From positions 1,390,001-1,454,000 of the forward strand of contig NZ_CP119409.1 of the NCBI RefSeq assembly GCF_029223885.1: DNA of 64,000 nt, in the 5' to 3' direction. Source of the stretch: Pararhizobium gei. Lineage in GTDB: Bacteria > Pseudomonadota > Alphaproteobacteria > Rhizobiales > Rhizobiaceae. Positions 1 through 12,233 of the stretch are shown one piece after another. Each line of letters opens with the position of its first letter. Positions within the stretch are counted from its first letter, which is position 1. The translations under genes and the position numbers were made by a program. Under the pieces are notes generated by a model, which was not told the DNA's origin, ran no database searches, and worked only from the letters and a program-made list of their open reading frames with translations.

Positions 1-806
1 GCCGATGTCTTCTTTCGGTTGAAATCACCCTCGAGACCGTGGCCGACCGCTTCGTGCAGCATGACGCCGGGCCAGCCCGATGACAGGACGACATCCATCG
101 TTCCTGCCGGCGCATCGATTGCCGTCAGGTTGACAAGCGCCTGCCTAAGGGCCTCGTCGGCGCCACTCTGCCAGGTGCCGGTGGCGAGGAAATCGCCAAA
201 TCCCCTGCGGCCGCCGACGCCGTAGGAGCCGGACTCCTGCCGGTCGCCCTCGCCGACGACGACGGATATGTTGAGACGCGTCATCGGCCGGATGTCGTGC
301 ATGCGTTCGCCGTCGGCGCGCAGGATGTCGATCACCTGCCAACTCGCCGCGATCGAGGCAGTGACCTGCCGGACTTTCGGATCTTTGGCGCGCAGATAGG
401 CGTCGATCTCCGCAAGCAGCGCGACCTTGGCCTCGAAGCTCGGCTCGCCGATCGGGTTTTCGTCTCCGTAGAGGCGTCTGTTGGTCCGCTGCGGAGCCGC
501 CGCATAAGTGCCGGAATAGCCGCGGGTGACGGCGCCCACCGCATCGGCGGCGCGCTTCAGTGCCGACAGCGACAGATCGCCCGAATGCGCATAGCCGACG
601 GCTTCACCCGCCACGGCGCGCAGGCCAAAACCCTGGTCCGTATTGAAGCTGCCGCCCTTGAGACGGCCATTGTCGAAGGACAGGGTTTCAGACTGGCTGT
701 GCTCGATGAACAACTCGCCGTCGTCGGCGCCCGAGAGGGTTTGCGCAAGCACTGCGCGAACCGCGGCTTCGTCACTGTCGAACAGGTTGATGAGATCGGT
801 GTTCAT
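1..806 (-). CDS. tldD: Metalloprotease TldD, 3' part outside window
   Basis: The minus-strand frame opening at the ATG at 806-804 (MNTDLINLFDSDEAAVRAV) stays open to the window edge, giving about 268 of the roughly 470 residues usual for TldD. Near residues 250-260 it carries HEAVGHGLEGDF, the HExxxH zinc-binding signature of the TldD/PmbA (PF01523) metalloproteases. In other bacteria TldD works with TldE/PmbA in peptide maturation and CcdA degradation. It lies upstream of ialB and the cox genes, a common rhizobial order. The C-terminal half is not in the window, so integrity cannot be judged. Confidence 0.93.
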   Translation of the reverse strand, partial: MNTDLINLFDSDEAAVRAVLAQTLSGADDGELFIEHSQSETLSFDNGRLKGGSFNTDQGFGLRAVAGEAVGYAHSGDLSLSALKRAADAVGAVTRGYSGTYAAAPQRTNRRLYGDENPIGEPSFEAKVALLAEIDAYLRAKDPKVRQVTASIAASWQVIDILRADGERMHDIRPMTRLNISVVVGEGDRQESGSYGVGGRRGFGDFLATGTWQSGADEALRQALVNLTAIDAPAGTMDVVLSSGWPGVMLHEAVGHGLEGDFNRKKTS

Positions 807-905
807 GGACGAAGCTCCTCGATTTTCGGCACGCACCCTATTTAGGTGTGGAGGAGGGAGGGGGCAAGCGCATGCGAATATAACCCTTGGCAACGCGCCG
901 GGAGA

Positions 906-1445
906 TCAGGGCAGCGCGTCATATCCGTCGCCGAAGCCCTTCAGGTCCACGGGAATGCCGATGCCCTCTTCCGGCGATTGGAAGACGATGAAGGTTGCAG
1001 TCCCGCCGCTGCGGAAGGTCTTCAGGAGTTCGTCCTCCAGGACGACCTCGGCATAGCAGCCGTCGGAGAAACAACGCACGAAATAGGCGCGCCCGATGTC
1101 CTTGCCATCGACATTGAGGCCAAGACCGTTTGGCAGAAGCACACCGAGCGGCGCCAGCACGCGTAGGATCTTTGCCTTGCGGTCGGCTGTCTTCAGGACG
1201 ACGACGGAAAGACCCACTTCCGGACGGTCCTCGGCAATGACGTTCTGCATCAGGGCGCATTGCTCGGCGGTTGCTCCCGCTGGCTGGTCGCAGACGATCG
1301 ACCATGCCCCGTGATTGGACTTGACGGTGCCAGGAGTTCCCGACTGCTGGGCTCCGGGCTGCTGGGCCGCCGCCTCGAAAGAAAAAAGAGCGGCAGCTAG
1401 GCCGAATGCCGCAACCGGCAACCGGGAAAGAAGGGACACGCCCAT
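906..1445 (-). CDS. Invasion-associated locus B (IalB) family secreted protein
   Basis: The protein is 179 residues from the ATG at 1445-1443 (MGVSLLSRLPVAAFGLAAAL). It has a Sec-type signal peptide ending near FEAAAQ (about residue 28), then a short Q/G/T-rich linker and the IalB-like domain: SNHGAWSIVCDQP, a second Cys in EQCALMQN, and a Cys pair in YFVRCFSDGCYAEV. IalB-family proteins (PF06776) are periplasmic or outer-membrane-associated proteins widespread in alphaproteobacteria; the Bartonella member affects erythrocyte invasion, but the function in free-living species is unclear. The open frame runs further upstream without a stop, but the signal peptide fixes the start here. Confidence 0.88.
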   Translation of the reverse strand: MGVSLLSRLPVAAFGLAAALFSFEAAAQQPGAQQSGTPGTVKSNHGAWSIVCDQPAGATAEQCALMQNVIAEDRPEVGLSVVVLKTADRKAKILRVLAPLGVLLPNGLGLNVDGKDIGRAYFVRCFSDGCYAEVVLEDELLKTFRSGGTATFIVFQSPEEGIGIPVDLKGFGDGYDALP

Positions 1446-1856
1446 GTAAACCTCAAACTTGAGAATCAGTCGGCTATTCTTGAAGTGCGCACACGTAAAT
1501 GAAAAGCCCTGCGCCGTACATTCCAGTCCGTTGTGGCGGAAATGGGGCTTTGCAGCCGGGAACGCCGGACAAACAGCATGCATTGCCCTCCACGGCATGC
1601 CGACATGGCGCGGCGGCCAACTTCCATGGTATGGTTTCGCCGAGGAGATGGAGTTGCAGGTTTCAGCCGTATCTGACGTCCTCGCGGCATGTGATTTCAA
1701 TGAGCATGTGCGAAAAGCATCATTTGCGCAAAAATGCCGCATCCGCTCGAATGGACAGATGTTGCGGCGCTCGTCAAACTGTGGTTTGAAGCGCTTCTGT
1801 ATAGCAGGGATTCTGCGTTCGGTTTGATCCAGATCAAGCGCCCAGGGAGACACATT
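1446..1856. other. Intergenic region between ialB-like gene and coxB
   Basis: These 411 bases separate divergently transcribed genes and should hold the promoters for both. I see no convincing gene: the open frames across it lack family features. A short perfect palindrome TTTGCGCAAA lies at about 1723-1732. The coxB ribosome-binding site AGGGAGA lies near 1844-1850. Confidence 0.5.
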
Positions 1857-4459
<2,603 letters not shown>

Positions 4460-4503
4460 ACAACAGGCGCGCGTGCATCGCGATCTGAAGCTGATTGAAG
4501 CGT

Positions 4504-4534
4504 CGTCATCCTCGGGTCAAACCCGAGGATGACG
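4504..4534. repeat. Perfect palindromic intergenic repeat (14-bp arms)
   Basis: Arms CGTCATCCTCGGGT and ACCCGAGGATGACG are perfect reverse complements separated by CAA. It sits in the 166-base gap between coxA and ctaB. A related but imperfect copy is at 10089-10117. It resembles the short dispersed palindromes common in alphaproteobacterial intergenic DNA and could act as an attenuating hairpin between coxA and ctaB. Confidence 0.7.
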
Positions 4535-4625
4535 TGAGTAAAGAGCCTAAGTACGACAGGCTGTAAGGCCCCAGGATGGCAAAGGGACAGCGGGTTGCCC
4601 AATGTCCTGAAACGGTAGGAAACGC

Positions 4626-5579
4626 ATGACAGTCATCGACAATCACGACGCAATCGGCTCGGAGGGCGGCATCCGTCTCTCGGAGGCGTCTGCGCGCGAT
4701 TTCTTTGAGCTCCTGAAGCCGCGCGTCATGTCGCTCGTGGTGTTCACCGCTCTTGCCGGCATGGTTTTGGGCCCCGGCCACATCAATCCGGTTATCGGGT
4801 TCATCGCGATCCTCTGTATTGCCGTGGGCGCCGGAGCCTCCGGTGCCCTGAATATGTGGTATGACGCCGATATCGACGCGGTCATGAGCCGCACCGCAAA
4901 GCGTCCGATTCCGGCCGGAAAGATTACGCCCGAAGAAGCGCTGTCATTCGGCCTTATCCTGTCTGCCTTTTCTGTGGGCATTCTAGGCGTCGTCGTCAAC
5001 TGGCTGTCGGCAGGGCTGCTTGCTTTCACGATTTTCTTTTACGTCGTGATCTACACCATGTGGCTCAAGCGCTCGACGCCGCAGAACATCGTCATTGGCG
5101 GCGCTGCCGGCGCTTTTCCGCCGATGATCGGCTGGGCCTGCGTGACGAACGGCGTATCGATCGAAAGCGTCGTTCTTTTCCTCATCACCTTTCTGTGGAC
5201 GCCCGCGCATTTCTGGGCGCTGGCCCTGTTCAAGATGCGGGATTACGGCGCTGTCGGCGTGCCCATGATGCCGAATGTCCGCGGCGAGGCGACGACCAAG
5301 AACCAGATTATGATTTACGCCGTTCTGACAGCCGTGATCGGTGTCGTTCCCACGACGCTCGGCTTTGCCAGCACAGTCTACGGCGCCTTCGCGGGCTGTC
5401 TTGGGATCGGTTTTATCTGGTATTCGCTGGGCGTGCTCCGCATGCCGGAGGGTGATGAGAAAATGGTGCCGGCGAAGAAACTCTTTGCTTTCTCCATTCT
5501 TTATCTCTTCGCCATCTTCTCCGCTCTGATGGCCGATCATGTGATCGCCACGCTGTGGTTTGCCGGAAAGGTTTCCTGA
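4626..5579 (+). CDS. ctaB: Protohaem IX farnesyltransferase (haem O synthase)
   Basis: CtaB/COX10 attaches a farnesyl group to protohaem to make haem O, the precursor of haem A for the aa3 oxidase. The 317-residue protein is strongly hydrophobic with multiple membrane helices and carries the UbiA-family motif [19 protein letters not shown] at about residues 76-94 (Asp-rich prenyl diphosphate/Mg site), with a second polar loop containing [12 protein letters not shown]. It overlaps the next small ORF by one base (TGATG), which suggests translational coupling. Confidence 0.96.
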   Translation: MTVIDNHDAIGSEGGIRLSEASARDFFELLKPRVMSLVVFTALAGMVLGPGHINPVIGFIAILCIAVGAGASGALNMWYDADIDAVMSRTAKRPIPAGKITPEEALSFGLILSAFSVGILGVVVNWLSAGLLAFTIFFYVVIYTMWLKRSTPQNIVIGGAAGAFPPMIGWACVTNGVSIESVVLFLITFLWTPAHFWALALFKMRDYGAVGVPMMPNVRGEATTKNQIMIYAVLTAVIGVVPTTLGFASTVYGAFAGCLGIGFIWYSLGVLRMPEGDEKMVPAKKLFAFSILYLFAIFSALMADHVIATLWFAGKVS

Positions 5580-5719
5580 TGGAACTTGTGACACTCACCC
5601 AGAACCAGAAGAAGTCGCGCCGCGGCCGTAACATCGCGCTCGGTGTTGTGCTGTTCGCCCTGGTGGTGCTGTTCTACATCGTAACATTGATCAAATTCAG
5701 CAGCGGCATGGTGCAATAG
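5579..5719 (+). CDS. Small single-helix membrane protein of the cox cluster (CoxF-like)
   Basis: A 46-residue ORF starts within the ctaB stop (TGATG) and ends 3 bases before ctaG. It reads [20 protein letters not shown], then a single hydrophobic helix (about residues 19-38) and a short tail ending SSGMVQ. The basic segment followed by one helix matches the small CoxF-type ORFs found between ctaB and ctaG in rhizobial cox clusters. The role is probably in oxidase assembly or stability; that is inferred from position only. Confidence 0.8.
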   Translation: MELVTLTQNQKKSRRGRNIALGVVLFALVVLFYIVTLIKFSSGMVQ

Positions 5720-5722
5720 ATC

Positions 5723-6331
5723 ATGGTGTCCACAGGGAATGCGGATCGGAAGAAGGAGAGAGCGAACGGCGTCATCGTCGCGTCCTGTCTCGCCTTCGTT
5801 TTCAGCATGGTCGGCATGGCCTATGCCGCGGTCCCGCTTTACGATATGTTTTGCAAGGTAACGGGCTATAACGGCACGACGAAACGCGTCGAACAGGCGT
5901 CCGACGTTATCCTCGATAAAAAAATCCGCGTTACCTTCGATGCCAATACGGCGTCGGGTCTGCCCTGGGATTTCAAGCCCGTGCAGCGCGATATCGAGCT
6001 GAAGATCGGCGAGACGGTGCAGGTTGCCTTCGAGGCGACCAATCTGTCGTCGAAGCCGGCGACCGGACAGGCGGTCTTCAATGTCACGCCAATGGTTGCA
6101 GGCGCCTATTTCAACAAGGTGCAATGCTTCTGCTTTACCGAAACGACGCTTCAGCCGGGCGAAAAGATGGATATGCCGGTGGTGTTCTTCGTCGATCCGG
6201 AAATCGTCAAGGCGGCGGAGACCAGAGGCATCAACACGCTGACCCTGTCTTACACGTTCTACGCCCGCGAGCCGTCCAAGCCGATCGCCGGCCTGGTGGT
6301 GAAGCCGGGTGAGACTGACAAGAAACTTTGA
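5723..6331 (+). CDS. ctaG: Cytochrome c oxidase assembly protein CtaG (Cox11)
   Basis: CtaG/Cox11 is a membrane-anchored periplasmic copper chaperone that delivers copper to CuB of subunit I. The 202-residue protein has one N-terminal membrane anchor (about residues 17-38, ending at [19 protein letters not shown], where the Cys is conserved) and the CFCF motif (Cys135, Cys137) that binds Cu(I), followed by [16 protein letters not shown], the family hallmark. It lies 3 bases after the small cox ORF and 62 before coxC. Confidence 0.96.
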   Translation: MVSTGNADRKKERANGVIVASCLAFVFSMVGMAYAAVPLYDMFCKVTGYNGTTKRVEQASDVILDKKIRVTFDANTASGLPWDFKPVQRDIELKIGETVQVAFEATNLSSKPATGQAVFNVTPMVAGAYFNKVQCFCFTETTLQPGEKMDMPVVFFVDPEIVKAAETRGINTLTLSYTFYAREPSKPIAGLVVKPGETDKKL

Positions 6332-6393
6332 TGGAGAGCCGTTTTCGGTTCAGCCGGAAGCGACATGAGAAAGACTGATCGGGGATTATCAAT

Positions 6394-7269
6394 ATGGCCG
6401 ATGCGCACCAGAAGAACCACGACTACCATATCATAGACCCGAGCCCCTGGCCGCTTCTGGCTTCGGTCGGCGCTTTCATCATGGCCTTTGGCGGCGTCGG
6501 CTATATGCGGTATATCGCGGGCGGCTCCTTCAAGCTTTTCGGGCTGGAACTGGCCAACCCCTGGGTATTCTATATCGGCCTGGCGCTCGTTCTCTACACC
6601 ATGTACGGCTGGTGGGCGGACACGATCAAGGAAGCGCATGAGGGCCATCACACCCGCGTGGTGTCGCTGCATCTACGCTACGGCATGATCATGTTCATCG
6701 CGTCCGAAGTGATGTTCTTCGTCGCGTGGTTCTGGGCCTATTTCGACGCCAGCCTTTTTGCCGGTGAGGCTATTCAGGCGACGCGCGCCGCCTATACGGG
6801 CGGTCAGTGGCCGCCGAAGGGCATCGAGGTACTCGATCCCTGGCACCTGCCGCTCTACAACACAGTCATCCTGCTCCTCTCCGGAACGACGGTGACCTGG
6901 GCGCACCATGCGCTGCTTCACAACGATCGCAAGGGCCTCGTCAACGGCCTGGCGCTGACCGTTGTGCTCGGTGTCCTGTTTTCCTTCGTGCAGGCCTATG
7001 AATATGCCCATGCGCCTTTCGCCTTCAAGGATTCGATCTACGGCGCCACCTTCTTCATGGCGACAGGCTTCCATGGTTTCCACGTTCTCGTTGGAACGAT
7101 CTTCCTGCTGATCTGCCTTCTCCGCGCACTGAAGGGGGACTTCACGGCCAAGCAGCATTTCGGCTTCGAGGCTGCTGCCTGGTACTGGCATTTCGTCGAT
7201 GTCGTCTGGCTCTTCCTGTTCTTCTCGATCTACATCTGGGGCGGCTGGGGCGCACCGCTCGCGCATTGA
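6394..7269 (+). CDS. coxC: Cytochrome c oxidase subunit III
   Basis: Subunit III (291 residues, seven predicted helices) stabilises the catalytic core of aa3 oxidase. Motifs visible are the N-terminal [45 protein letters not shown] with the conserved Glu, and the C-terminal [16 protein letters not shown]. It closes the core oxidase run and is followed by a terminator-like hairpin. Confidence 0.97.
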   Translation: MADAHQKNHDYHIIDPSPWPLLASVGAFIMAFGGVGYMRYIAGGSFKLFGLELANPWVFYIGLALVLYTMYGWWADTIKEAHEGHHTRVVSLHLRYGMIMFIASEVMFFVAWFWAYFDASLFAGEAIQATRAAYTGGQWPPKGIEVLDPWHLPLYNTVILLLSGTTVTWAHHALLHNDRKGLVNGLALTVVLGVLFSFVQAYEYAHAPFAFKDSIYGATFFMATGFHGFHVLVGTIFLLICLLRALKGDFTAKQHFGFEAAAWYWHFVDVVWLFLFFSIYIWGGWGAPLAH

Positions 7270-7294
7270 GTGGTTAATCGATGAAGCAAGTTTG

Positions 7295-7324
7295 AAAGGC
7301 GGGCGCTGTGGCGTCCGCTTTTCT
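7295..7324 (+). terminator. Probable terminator after coxC
   Basis: An imperfect GC-rich inverted repeat (GGCGGGCG, short loop, CGTCCGC) is followed by TTTT about 25-55 bases after the coxC stop. Position and T-run fit an intrinsic terminator separating the oxidase subunits from the DUF983 gene. Confidence 0.55.
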
Positions 7325-7457
7325 CGTTTCCAGGGAATTTTGCGGTCAGCCGGCGACGCGCCTGTGAGCCTAAAGGTCGCGGGCCGGGACATATCCCCTT
7401 AAGGTCGAATGCGCTATTGAACGTCATACCTGAAATTTGACCGAGGACATCAAGACA

Positions 7458-7841
7458 ATGAACCAGGACAGTGCGCATTACCCGCCCGTCGATCCGGTCA
7501 AGGCCGGCATCAAGGGACTTTGCCCGCGCTGCGGACAGGGGAAGCTGTTCAACGGCTTTCTCAAGGTCAGGCCGGAATGCGCAAGCTGCGGCCTCGACTA
7601 TGGCTTCGCCGATTCCGGCGATGGACCGGTGGTCTTCGTCGTCCTGATCGTCGGTTTCATCGTCGTTGGTGCCGCTCTCTGGCTTGATGTCAACTATAAC
7701 CCGCCGATCTGGCTGCATTTCCTGCTCTGGGTGCCGCTCGCCAGCATTTTTACGCTTTTTCTGATGCGCATGCTCAAAGGCATCCTGATCAGTCTCCAGT
7801 TCCGCAACAATGCACGATCCGGTGAGATCAATCGTGACTGA
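7458..7841 (+). CDS. DUF983 family membrane protein
   Basis: This 127-residue protein has an N-terminal zinc-ribbon-like pair, CPRCG near residue 20 and CASCG near 41, with the DUF983 signature GQGKLFNGFLKVRPECASCGL. Two to three hydrophobic helices follow. DUF983 genes commonly lie between coxC and SURF1 in alphaproteobacteria, so a role in oxidase biogenesis is inferred, not shown. The ATG at 7458 is used; an in-frame TTG lies 21 bases upstream. Its end overlaps the SURF1 start. Confidence 0.85.
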   Translation: MNQDSAHYPPVDPVKAGIKGLCPRCGQGKLFNGFLKVRPECASCGLDYGFADSGDGPVVFVVLIVGFIVVGAALWLDVNYNPPIWLHFLLWVPLASIFTLFLMRMLKGILISLQFRNNARSGEINRD

Positions 7842-8574
7842 GTTGGTGCATGCCCCCCGCCGCCGGTTTCGTTTTCTTGCAGGCATGGTCCTGGTCCTCG
7901 TCGCCCTTGCCATCCTGTTGTCGCTCGGCACATGGCAGTTGCAGCGTCTCCACTGGAAGGAAGGCCTGCTTGCCTCCATTGCCGAACGCCGCGCCGCACC
8001 CCCGGCGGACTTAAGCGCCATCGAGGCCTTGGCGGCAGCCGGGGGGGATGTCGATTACCGGACGGTGCGCATCAGCGGCACCTATCTCAACAGCAAGGAG
8101 CGCCATTTCTTTGCGACCTATCGGGGACGCACGGGCTATTACGTCTACACGCCGCTGCAACTGGCCGATGACCGTTTCGTGCTGGTCAATCGCGGCTTCG
8201 TCTCCTTCGAGCGCAAGGAGCCGAACATGCGCAAACACGGCCAATTGACGGGCATGCAGACGGTGACAGGACTGGCGCGGGCGAAGCTTTCCGGCAAACC
8301 ATCCTGGGCGGTGCCGGACAATGACGTGCGAAAGAACATTTTCTACTGGAAAGATCTCGACGTCATGGCATCCAGCGCCGGTCTCTCGACGGATCGCACG
8401 CTGCCGTTCTTCGTCGATGCCGACGCGACCCCCAATCCCGGCGGCATGCCAATCGGCGGCGTCACCCAGTTCGACTTTCCCAACAGCCATCTGCAATACG
8501 CCGTCACCTGGTACGGTCTGGCCGCCGCACTGGCCGCCGTCAGCGCTGTGTTCATTTTCCGGCGAACACGCTAA
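7834..8574 (+). CDS. SURF1 family cytochrome oxidase biogenesis protein
   Basis: SURF1/Shy1 proteins assist haem a insertion into subunit I. The protein (about 246 residues) has the expected two-helix layout: an N-terminal helix (FLAGMVLVLVALAILLSLGTWQLQRL) and a C-terminal helix (VTWYGLAAALAAVSAVFIF), with a periplasmic domain between them. Family motifs are GTWQLQRLHWKE, LVNRGFVSFE and the terminal NSHLQYAVTWYGLA. I chose the GTG at 7834, preceded by GGTGAG and overlapping the DUF983 stop by 8 bases; an ATG at 7810 in the same frame is possible. Confidence 0.92.
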   Translation: MTELVHAPRRRFRFLAGMVLVLVALAILLSLGTWQLQRLHWKEGLLASIAERRAAPPADLSAIEALAAAGGDVDYRTVRISGTYLNSKERHFFATYRGRTGYYVYTPLQLADDRFVLVNRGFVSFERKEPNMRKHGQLTGMQTVTGLARAKLSGKPSWAVPDNDVRKNIFYWKDLDVMASSAGLSTDRTLPFFVDADATPNPGGMPIGGVTQFDFPNSHLQYAVTWYGLAAALAAVSAVFIFRRTR

Positions 8575-8603
8575 GAACCAAGGACCACGATACGGGAGAG
8601 CCC

Positions 8604-8969
8604 ATGTCCATCCTTGCCAACAGTCTCGTTGCCCTGACGGCAATCCTGCATATCGGCTTTCTCGTGCTTGAGATGTTCCTGTGGACGAAGCCGCAGGGTC
8701 TTAAAGTGTTCCGCATGTCGCCGCAACAGGCGGAAGCGACGAAGGTGCTGGCTGCCAACCAGGGGCTCTATAACGGCTTTCTTGCCGCCGGCCTGTTCTG
8801 GTCGCTTGTCGCAACGCCGCCGGAATTTGGGTTGCAGCTCAAGCTCTTCTTTCTTGTGTGCGTGGTCGTTGCCGCTATATATGGCGCATGGTCGGTTCAT
8901 CCGCGCATCCTGCTCGTGCAGGGCGGTCCGGCCATCGCGGCCCTTCTGTTCATTCTGCTGGCATCCTGA
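8604..8969 (+). CDS. DUF1304 family small membrane protein
   Basis: This 121-residue protein is almost wholly hydrophobic, with four predicted helices. Its pattern (HIGFLVLEMFLWTKP, MSPQQAEATKVLAANQGLYNGFLAAGL) is typical of DUF1304. No biochemical function is established. It lies 29 bases after SURF1 and 3 bases before ispH, so it is probably co-transcribed with them. Confidence 0.83.
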   Translation: MSILANSLVALTAILHIGFLVLEMFLWTKPQGLKVFRMSPQQAEATKVLAANQGLYNGFLAAGLFWSLVATPPEFGLQLKLFFLVCVVVAAIYGAWSVHPRILLVQGGPAIAALLFILLAS

Positions 8970-8972
8970 TCA

Positions 8973-9983
8973 ATGACGTTTCCCTCTCTCGCAAAGCAAC
9001 CGATCACCCTGCGCCTTTGCGGGCCGCGTGGGTTTTGCGCCGGCGTCGACCGGGCAATCCAGATCGTCGTTCTGGCGCTGAAGGAGTTCGGCGCGCCGGT
9101 CTATGTCCGCCACGAGATCGTCCACAACCGCTACGTGGTCGAAGGGCTCGAGGCGAAAGGCGCGATCTTCGTCGAGGAACTGGACGAGATCCCGGAGGAG
9201 CATCGCAAACAGCCGGTGGTCTTCTCGGCCCATGGCGTTCCGAAATCGGTGCCGGCCGATGCCGCCAGCCGGAATCTGTTTTACCTCGACGCCACATGCC
9301 CGCTGGTCTCCAAGGTCCACAAGCAGGCCATGCGGCATAACAAGCTCGGCCGCCATGTTGTTCTGATCGGCCATGCCGGCCACCCGGAGGTGATCGGCAC
9401 GATGGGCCAGTTGCCCGAAGGCGCGGTATCTCTGGTCGAGACCATCGAGGATGCGGAGCTTTATACCCCGTCCGATCCCGACAATCTCGGTTTCGTTACC
9501 CAGACGACGCTCTCGGTCGATGACACGGCCGGAGTCATCAAGCGGCTTCACGAACGCTTTCCGAACCTCACGGCGCCGGCGGCCGATTCGATCTGCTACG
9601 CCACGACCAACCGCCAGGAGGCGGTCAAGCAGGCGGCCCCCGGCTGCGATCTGTTCCTGATCGTCGGCGCCCCCAATTCATCCAATTCCAAGCGCCTGGT
9701 CGAGGTCGCGCTCAGGGCAGGGGCCACCAGATCCGTGCTGGTGCAGCGCGCTTCGGAGATCGAGTGGGACAGTCTCGGCGACCTTCGCACTGTCGGACTT
9801 TCCGCCGGCGCGTCGGCTCCGGAAGTGATCGTCAACGAGATTATCGAGGCGTTCCGGGACCGCTATGACATGGTCATCGAGCTTGCCGACACGGTGGAGG
9901 AAACCGAAAATTTCCTGGTCAACCGCGAGCTTCGCCACGTTCCGCTGACCACACAGGACATGGCCTTCGTGAATGGGGAATAG
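8973..9983 (+). CDS. ispH: 4-hydroxy-3-methylbut-2-enyl diphosphate reductase
   Basis: IspH (LytB) performs the last step of the MEP isoprenoid pathway, reducing HMBPP to IPP and DMAPP with a [4Fe-4S] cluster. The 336-residue protein has the three cluster cysteines: Cys22 in [12 protein letters not shown], one near residue 110 in [11 protein letters not shown], and Cys208 in [11 protein letters not shown]. The GHAGHPEV and [11 protein letters not shown] motifs of the substrate pocket are also present. It follows DUF1304 by 3 bases. Confidence 0.97.
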   Translation: MTFPSLAKQPITLRLCGPRGFCAGVDRAIQIVVLALKEFGAPVYVRHEIVHNRYVVEGLEAKGAIFVEELDEIPEEHRKQPVVFSAHGVPKSVPADAASRNLFYLDATCPLVSKVHKQAMRHNKLGRHVVLIGHAGHPEVIGTMGQLPEGAVSLVETIEDAELYTPSDPDNLGFVTQTTLSVDDTAGVIKRLHERFPNLTAPAADSICYATTNRQEAVKQAAPGCDLFLIVGAPNSSNSKRLVEVALRAGATRSVLVQRASEIEWDSLGDLRTVGLSAGASAPEVIVNEIIEAFRDRYDMVIELADTVEETENFLVNRELRHVPLTTQDMAFVNGE

Positions 9984-10088
9984 GACTTGCGGGCAGACAG
10001 CATGTATCCCCGGTCAAGCGTGATGACGACGATCTTGGGGCTGGTCTTTTCCGCAGCCACCACGTCCGTTGCGGGTGGTCCATGCCTT

Positions 10089-10117
10089 TGTCATCCCGGG
10101 ACTTGACCCGAGGATCG
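10089..10117. repeat. Imperfect palindromic intergenic repeat
   Basis: The sequence GTCATCCCGGGACTTGACCC followed by GAGGATCGA is a degenerate relative of the perfect palindrome at 4504-4534. It lies in the 194-base gap between ispH and thrB, where no gene is visible. Confidence 0.5.
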
Positions 10118-10177
10118 ATAAACTGACAAACCCACTCACCATCCCGGCAGAACCGATCAAACCCGCGAGATCAGACC

Positions 10178-11158
10178 TTGGCAGTTTACACCGACATCAC
10201 CGAAGACGACCTGGGCAAATTTCTCACGGCTTATGATATCGGCACGCTCACCTCCTACAAGGGCATCGCCGAGGGCGTGGAAAACACCAATTTCCTGTTG
10301 CACACCACCAGGGGCTCCTACATCCTGACGCTCTACGAAAAGCGCGTCGATCAGAACGATCTGCCGTTCTTTCTCGGACTTATGCAGCATCTTTCGGATC
10401 GCGGCCTGTCCTGCCCGCTGCCCCTGCCGCGGTCGGACGGAAGGTTTCTCGGCCAGTTGTCGGGCCGCCCTGCCGCGCTGATCTCCTTTCTGGAAGGCAT
10501 GTGGCTGCGCAAGCCGGACGCCGATCATTGCCGCGCGGTCGGCAAGGCGTTAGGCGACATGCACCTTGCCGCCGAGGGCTTCGATATCCGGCGGCGGAAC
10601 GCCCTGTCGGTCGATGGCTGGCGTCCTCTCTGGAACAATTCGCGCGATCGTGCCGACGAGGTGCTGCCCGGCCTGACGAACGAGATCGCGGCTGAGCTGG
10701 ATTTCCTCGAATCCCGTTGGCCGAAGGATTTGCCGGAAGGTGTCATCCATGCGGACCTCTTTCCCGACAATGTCTTTTTTCTTGGTGACCGGCTGTCGGG
10801 CCTGATCGATTTCTATTTCGCCTGCAATGATCTCCTCGCCTATGACATCTCCATCTGCCTCAATGCCTGGTGCTTCGAGAAGGACGGGGCGTTCAACAGA
10901 ACCAAGGGCATGGCGCTATTGTCTGGCTACCAGAGCGTTCGGCCATTAACGGAGAATGAGGTTGCCGCGCTGCCGCTGCTTGCCCGTGGCTCTGCTCTGC
11001 GCTTTTTCCTGACGCGCCTCTATGACTGGCTGACGACGCCCGCCGGAGCGCTGGTGGTGAAGAAGGATCCTCTGGAATACTGGAAGAAGCTGCAGTTCCA
11101 CCGCTCCGTTGCGGATGCTGCGGAATATGGACTGAAACCGTCTGGAGACGAAGCATGA
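10178..11158 (+). CDS. thrB: Homoserine kinase, APH-fold type
   Basis: ThrB phosphorylates homoserine for threonine synthesis. This 326-residue protein is the phosphotransferase (APH/choline kinase fold) type used by alphaproteobacteria, not the GHMP type. Visible are [20 protein letters not shown] at the start, [24 protein letters not shown] (nucleotide loop and Lys), [11 protein letters not shown] (catalytic Asp with Asn) and [10 protein letters not shown] (metal-binding Asp). The start is TTG. It overlaps rnhA by 4 bases, a common rhizobial pairing. The partner enzyme thrC is about 9 kb away at 20468-21865. Confidence 0.95.
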   Translation: MAVYTDITEDDLGKFLTAYDIGTLTSYKGIAEGVENTNFLLHTTRGSYILTLYEKRVDQNDLPFFLGLMQHLSDRGLSCPLPLPRSDGRFLGQLSGRPAALISFLEGMWLRKPDADHCRAVGKALGDMHLAAEGFDIRRRNALSVDGWRPLWNNSRDRADEVLPGLTNEIAAELDFLESRWPKDLPEGVIHADLFPDNVFFLGDRLSGLIDFYFACNDLLAYDISICLNAWCFEKDGAFNRTKGMALLSGYQSVRPLTENEVAALPLLARGSALRFFLTRLYDWLTTPAGALVVKKDPLEYWKKLQFHRSVADAAEYGLKPSGDEA

Positions 11159-11610
11159 AGCATGTCGATATTTTTACGGACGGTGCCTGCTCCGGCAATC
11201 CCGGCCCGGGCGGTTGGGGTGCGGTGCTGCGCCACGGCGATGTCGAAAAGGATCTCTGCGGCGGCGAGGCGGAAACCACCAACAACCGCATGGAACTGCT
11301 GGCCGCGATCACGGCCCTGACATCGCTCAAGACATCGTGCGAGGTCGATCTTTACACCGATTCCAAATATGTCATGGACGGCATCGGCAAATGGATTCAC
11401 GGCTGGAAAAAGAACGGCTGGAAAACCGCGGACAGGAAGCCCGTCAAGAACGGTGAACTCTGGCAGGCGCTGGATGCCGCCAACCAGAGCCATAAGGTCA
11501 CCTGGCACTGGGTCAAGGGCCATGCCGGCCATCCCGAAAACGAACGCGCCGACGAACTTGCCCGCAAGGGCATGGAACCGTTCAAGAAGAAACCGCGCGC
11601 TGTCGTCTGA
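11155..11610 (+). CDS. rnhA: Ribonuclease HI
   Basis: RNase HI cleaves the RNA strand of RNA-DNA hybrids. The 151-residue protein has the full catalytic set: Asp9 in [16 protein letters not shown], Glu47 in NNRMELLA, Asp69 in YTDSKYV and Asp133 in ENERADELA, plus the basic protrusion [20 protein letters not shown]. It starts in an ATGA overlap with thrB. A 10-bp perfect inverted repeat overlaps its stop codon. Confidence 0.97.
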   Translation: MKHVDIFTDGACSGNPGPGGWGAVLRHGDVEKDLCGGEAETTNNRMELLAAITALTSLKTSCEVDLYTDSKYVMDGIGKWIHGWKKNGWKTADRKPVKNGELWQALDAANQSHKVTWHWVKGHAGHPENERADELARKGMEPFKKKPRAVV

Positions 11611-11623
11611 CTGGCGCGCGGTT
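11591..11623 (+). terminator. Hairpin overlapping the rnhA stop codon
   Basis: AACCGCGCGC (11591-11600) and GCGCGCGGTT (11614-11623) are perfect complements with a 13-base loop containing the rnhA stop. It is strongly GC-rich but has no good T-run, so termination is uncertain. The next gene converges on it from the right. Confidence 0.45.
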
Positions 11624-11672
11624 CGAACGTCAAACACACTGTCCGGCAGTGGAGCGGACAGCAATCTTGGCG

Positions 11673-12158
11673 TCAGAGCTGATCCAGCATGGCAGCTGCT
11701 GCCGAAACCGTGGCCTGTCCCGGGCTCTCCTCAACATTCAACGACTTGACGATGCCGTCTTCCACCAGCATCGAATACCGTTTAGAGCGCAGGCCGAGGG
11801 TGCCGGCCGAAAGATCGACATCCATGCCCAGCGCCTTGGTGAAGTCGGCATTCCAGTCAGACAGGAAGTGGATCTTGTCCATGCCGCCGGATGCGGTCGC
11901 CCAGGCACCCATGACATGCACATCGTTCACAGCGACAACGGCGATCTCATCGACGCCGCGGGACAGGATGGCGTCGCGGTTTTCCAGGTAACCCGGCAGA
12001 TGGTTCAGCGAGCAGGTCGGCGTGAAGGCGCCGGGAACGGCAAACAGCACGACTTTCTTGCCGGAAAACAGCTGCTCGGTGGTGATCTCGACCGGCCCGT
12101 CGGCAGTCTTTTCCTTGAACGTGGCGGCGGGCAGCTTGTCTCCGACGGAAATTGTCAT
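11673..12158 (-). CDS. Peroxiredoxin, Prx5/AHP-type
   Basis: This 161-residue thiol peroxidase has the Prx5 (redoxin) pattern: KVVLFAVPGAFTPTCSLNHLPGY with peroxidatic Cys49 in PxxxTxxC, then VNDVHVMGAWA and KRYSMLVEDGIVKSLNVEE. It reduces hydrogen peroxide and organic peroxides, probably with glutathione or glutaredoxin. The ATG at 12158 is preceded by AAGGAGTG; the frame extends upstream without family residues. Confidence 0.93.
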   Translation of the reverse strand: MTISVGDKLPAATFKEKTADGPVEITTEQLFSGKKVVLFAVPGAFTPTCSLNHLPGYLENRDAILSRGVDEIAVVAVNDVHVMGAWATASGGMDKIHFLSDWNADFTKALGMDVDLSAGTLGLRSKRYSMLVEDGIVKSLNVEESPGQATVSAAAAMLDQL

Positions 12159-12233
12159 GATGTCACTCCTTGAGGGCGCTTGGGACGGACGGAGCGGCTG
12201 CACTCCGGGATCGGCTGGGAATATAGATTTGCC

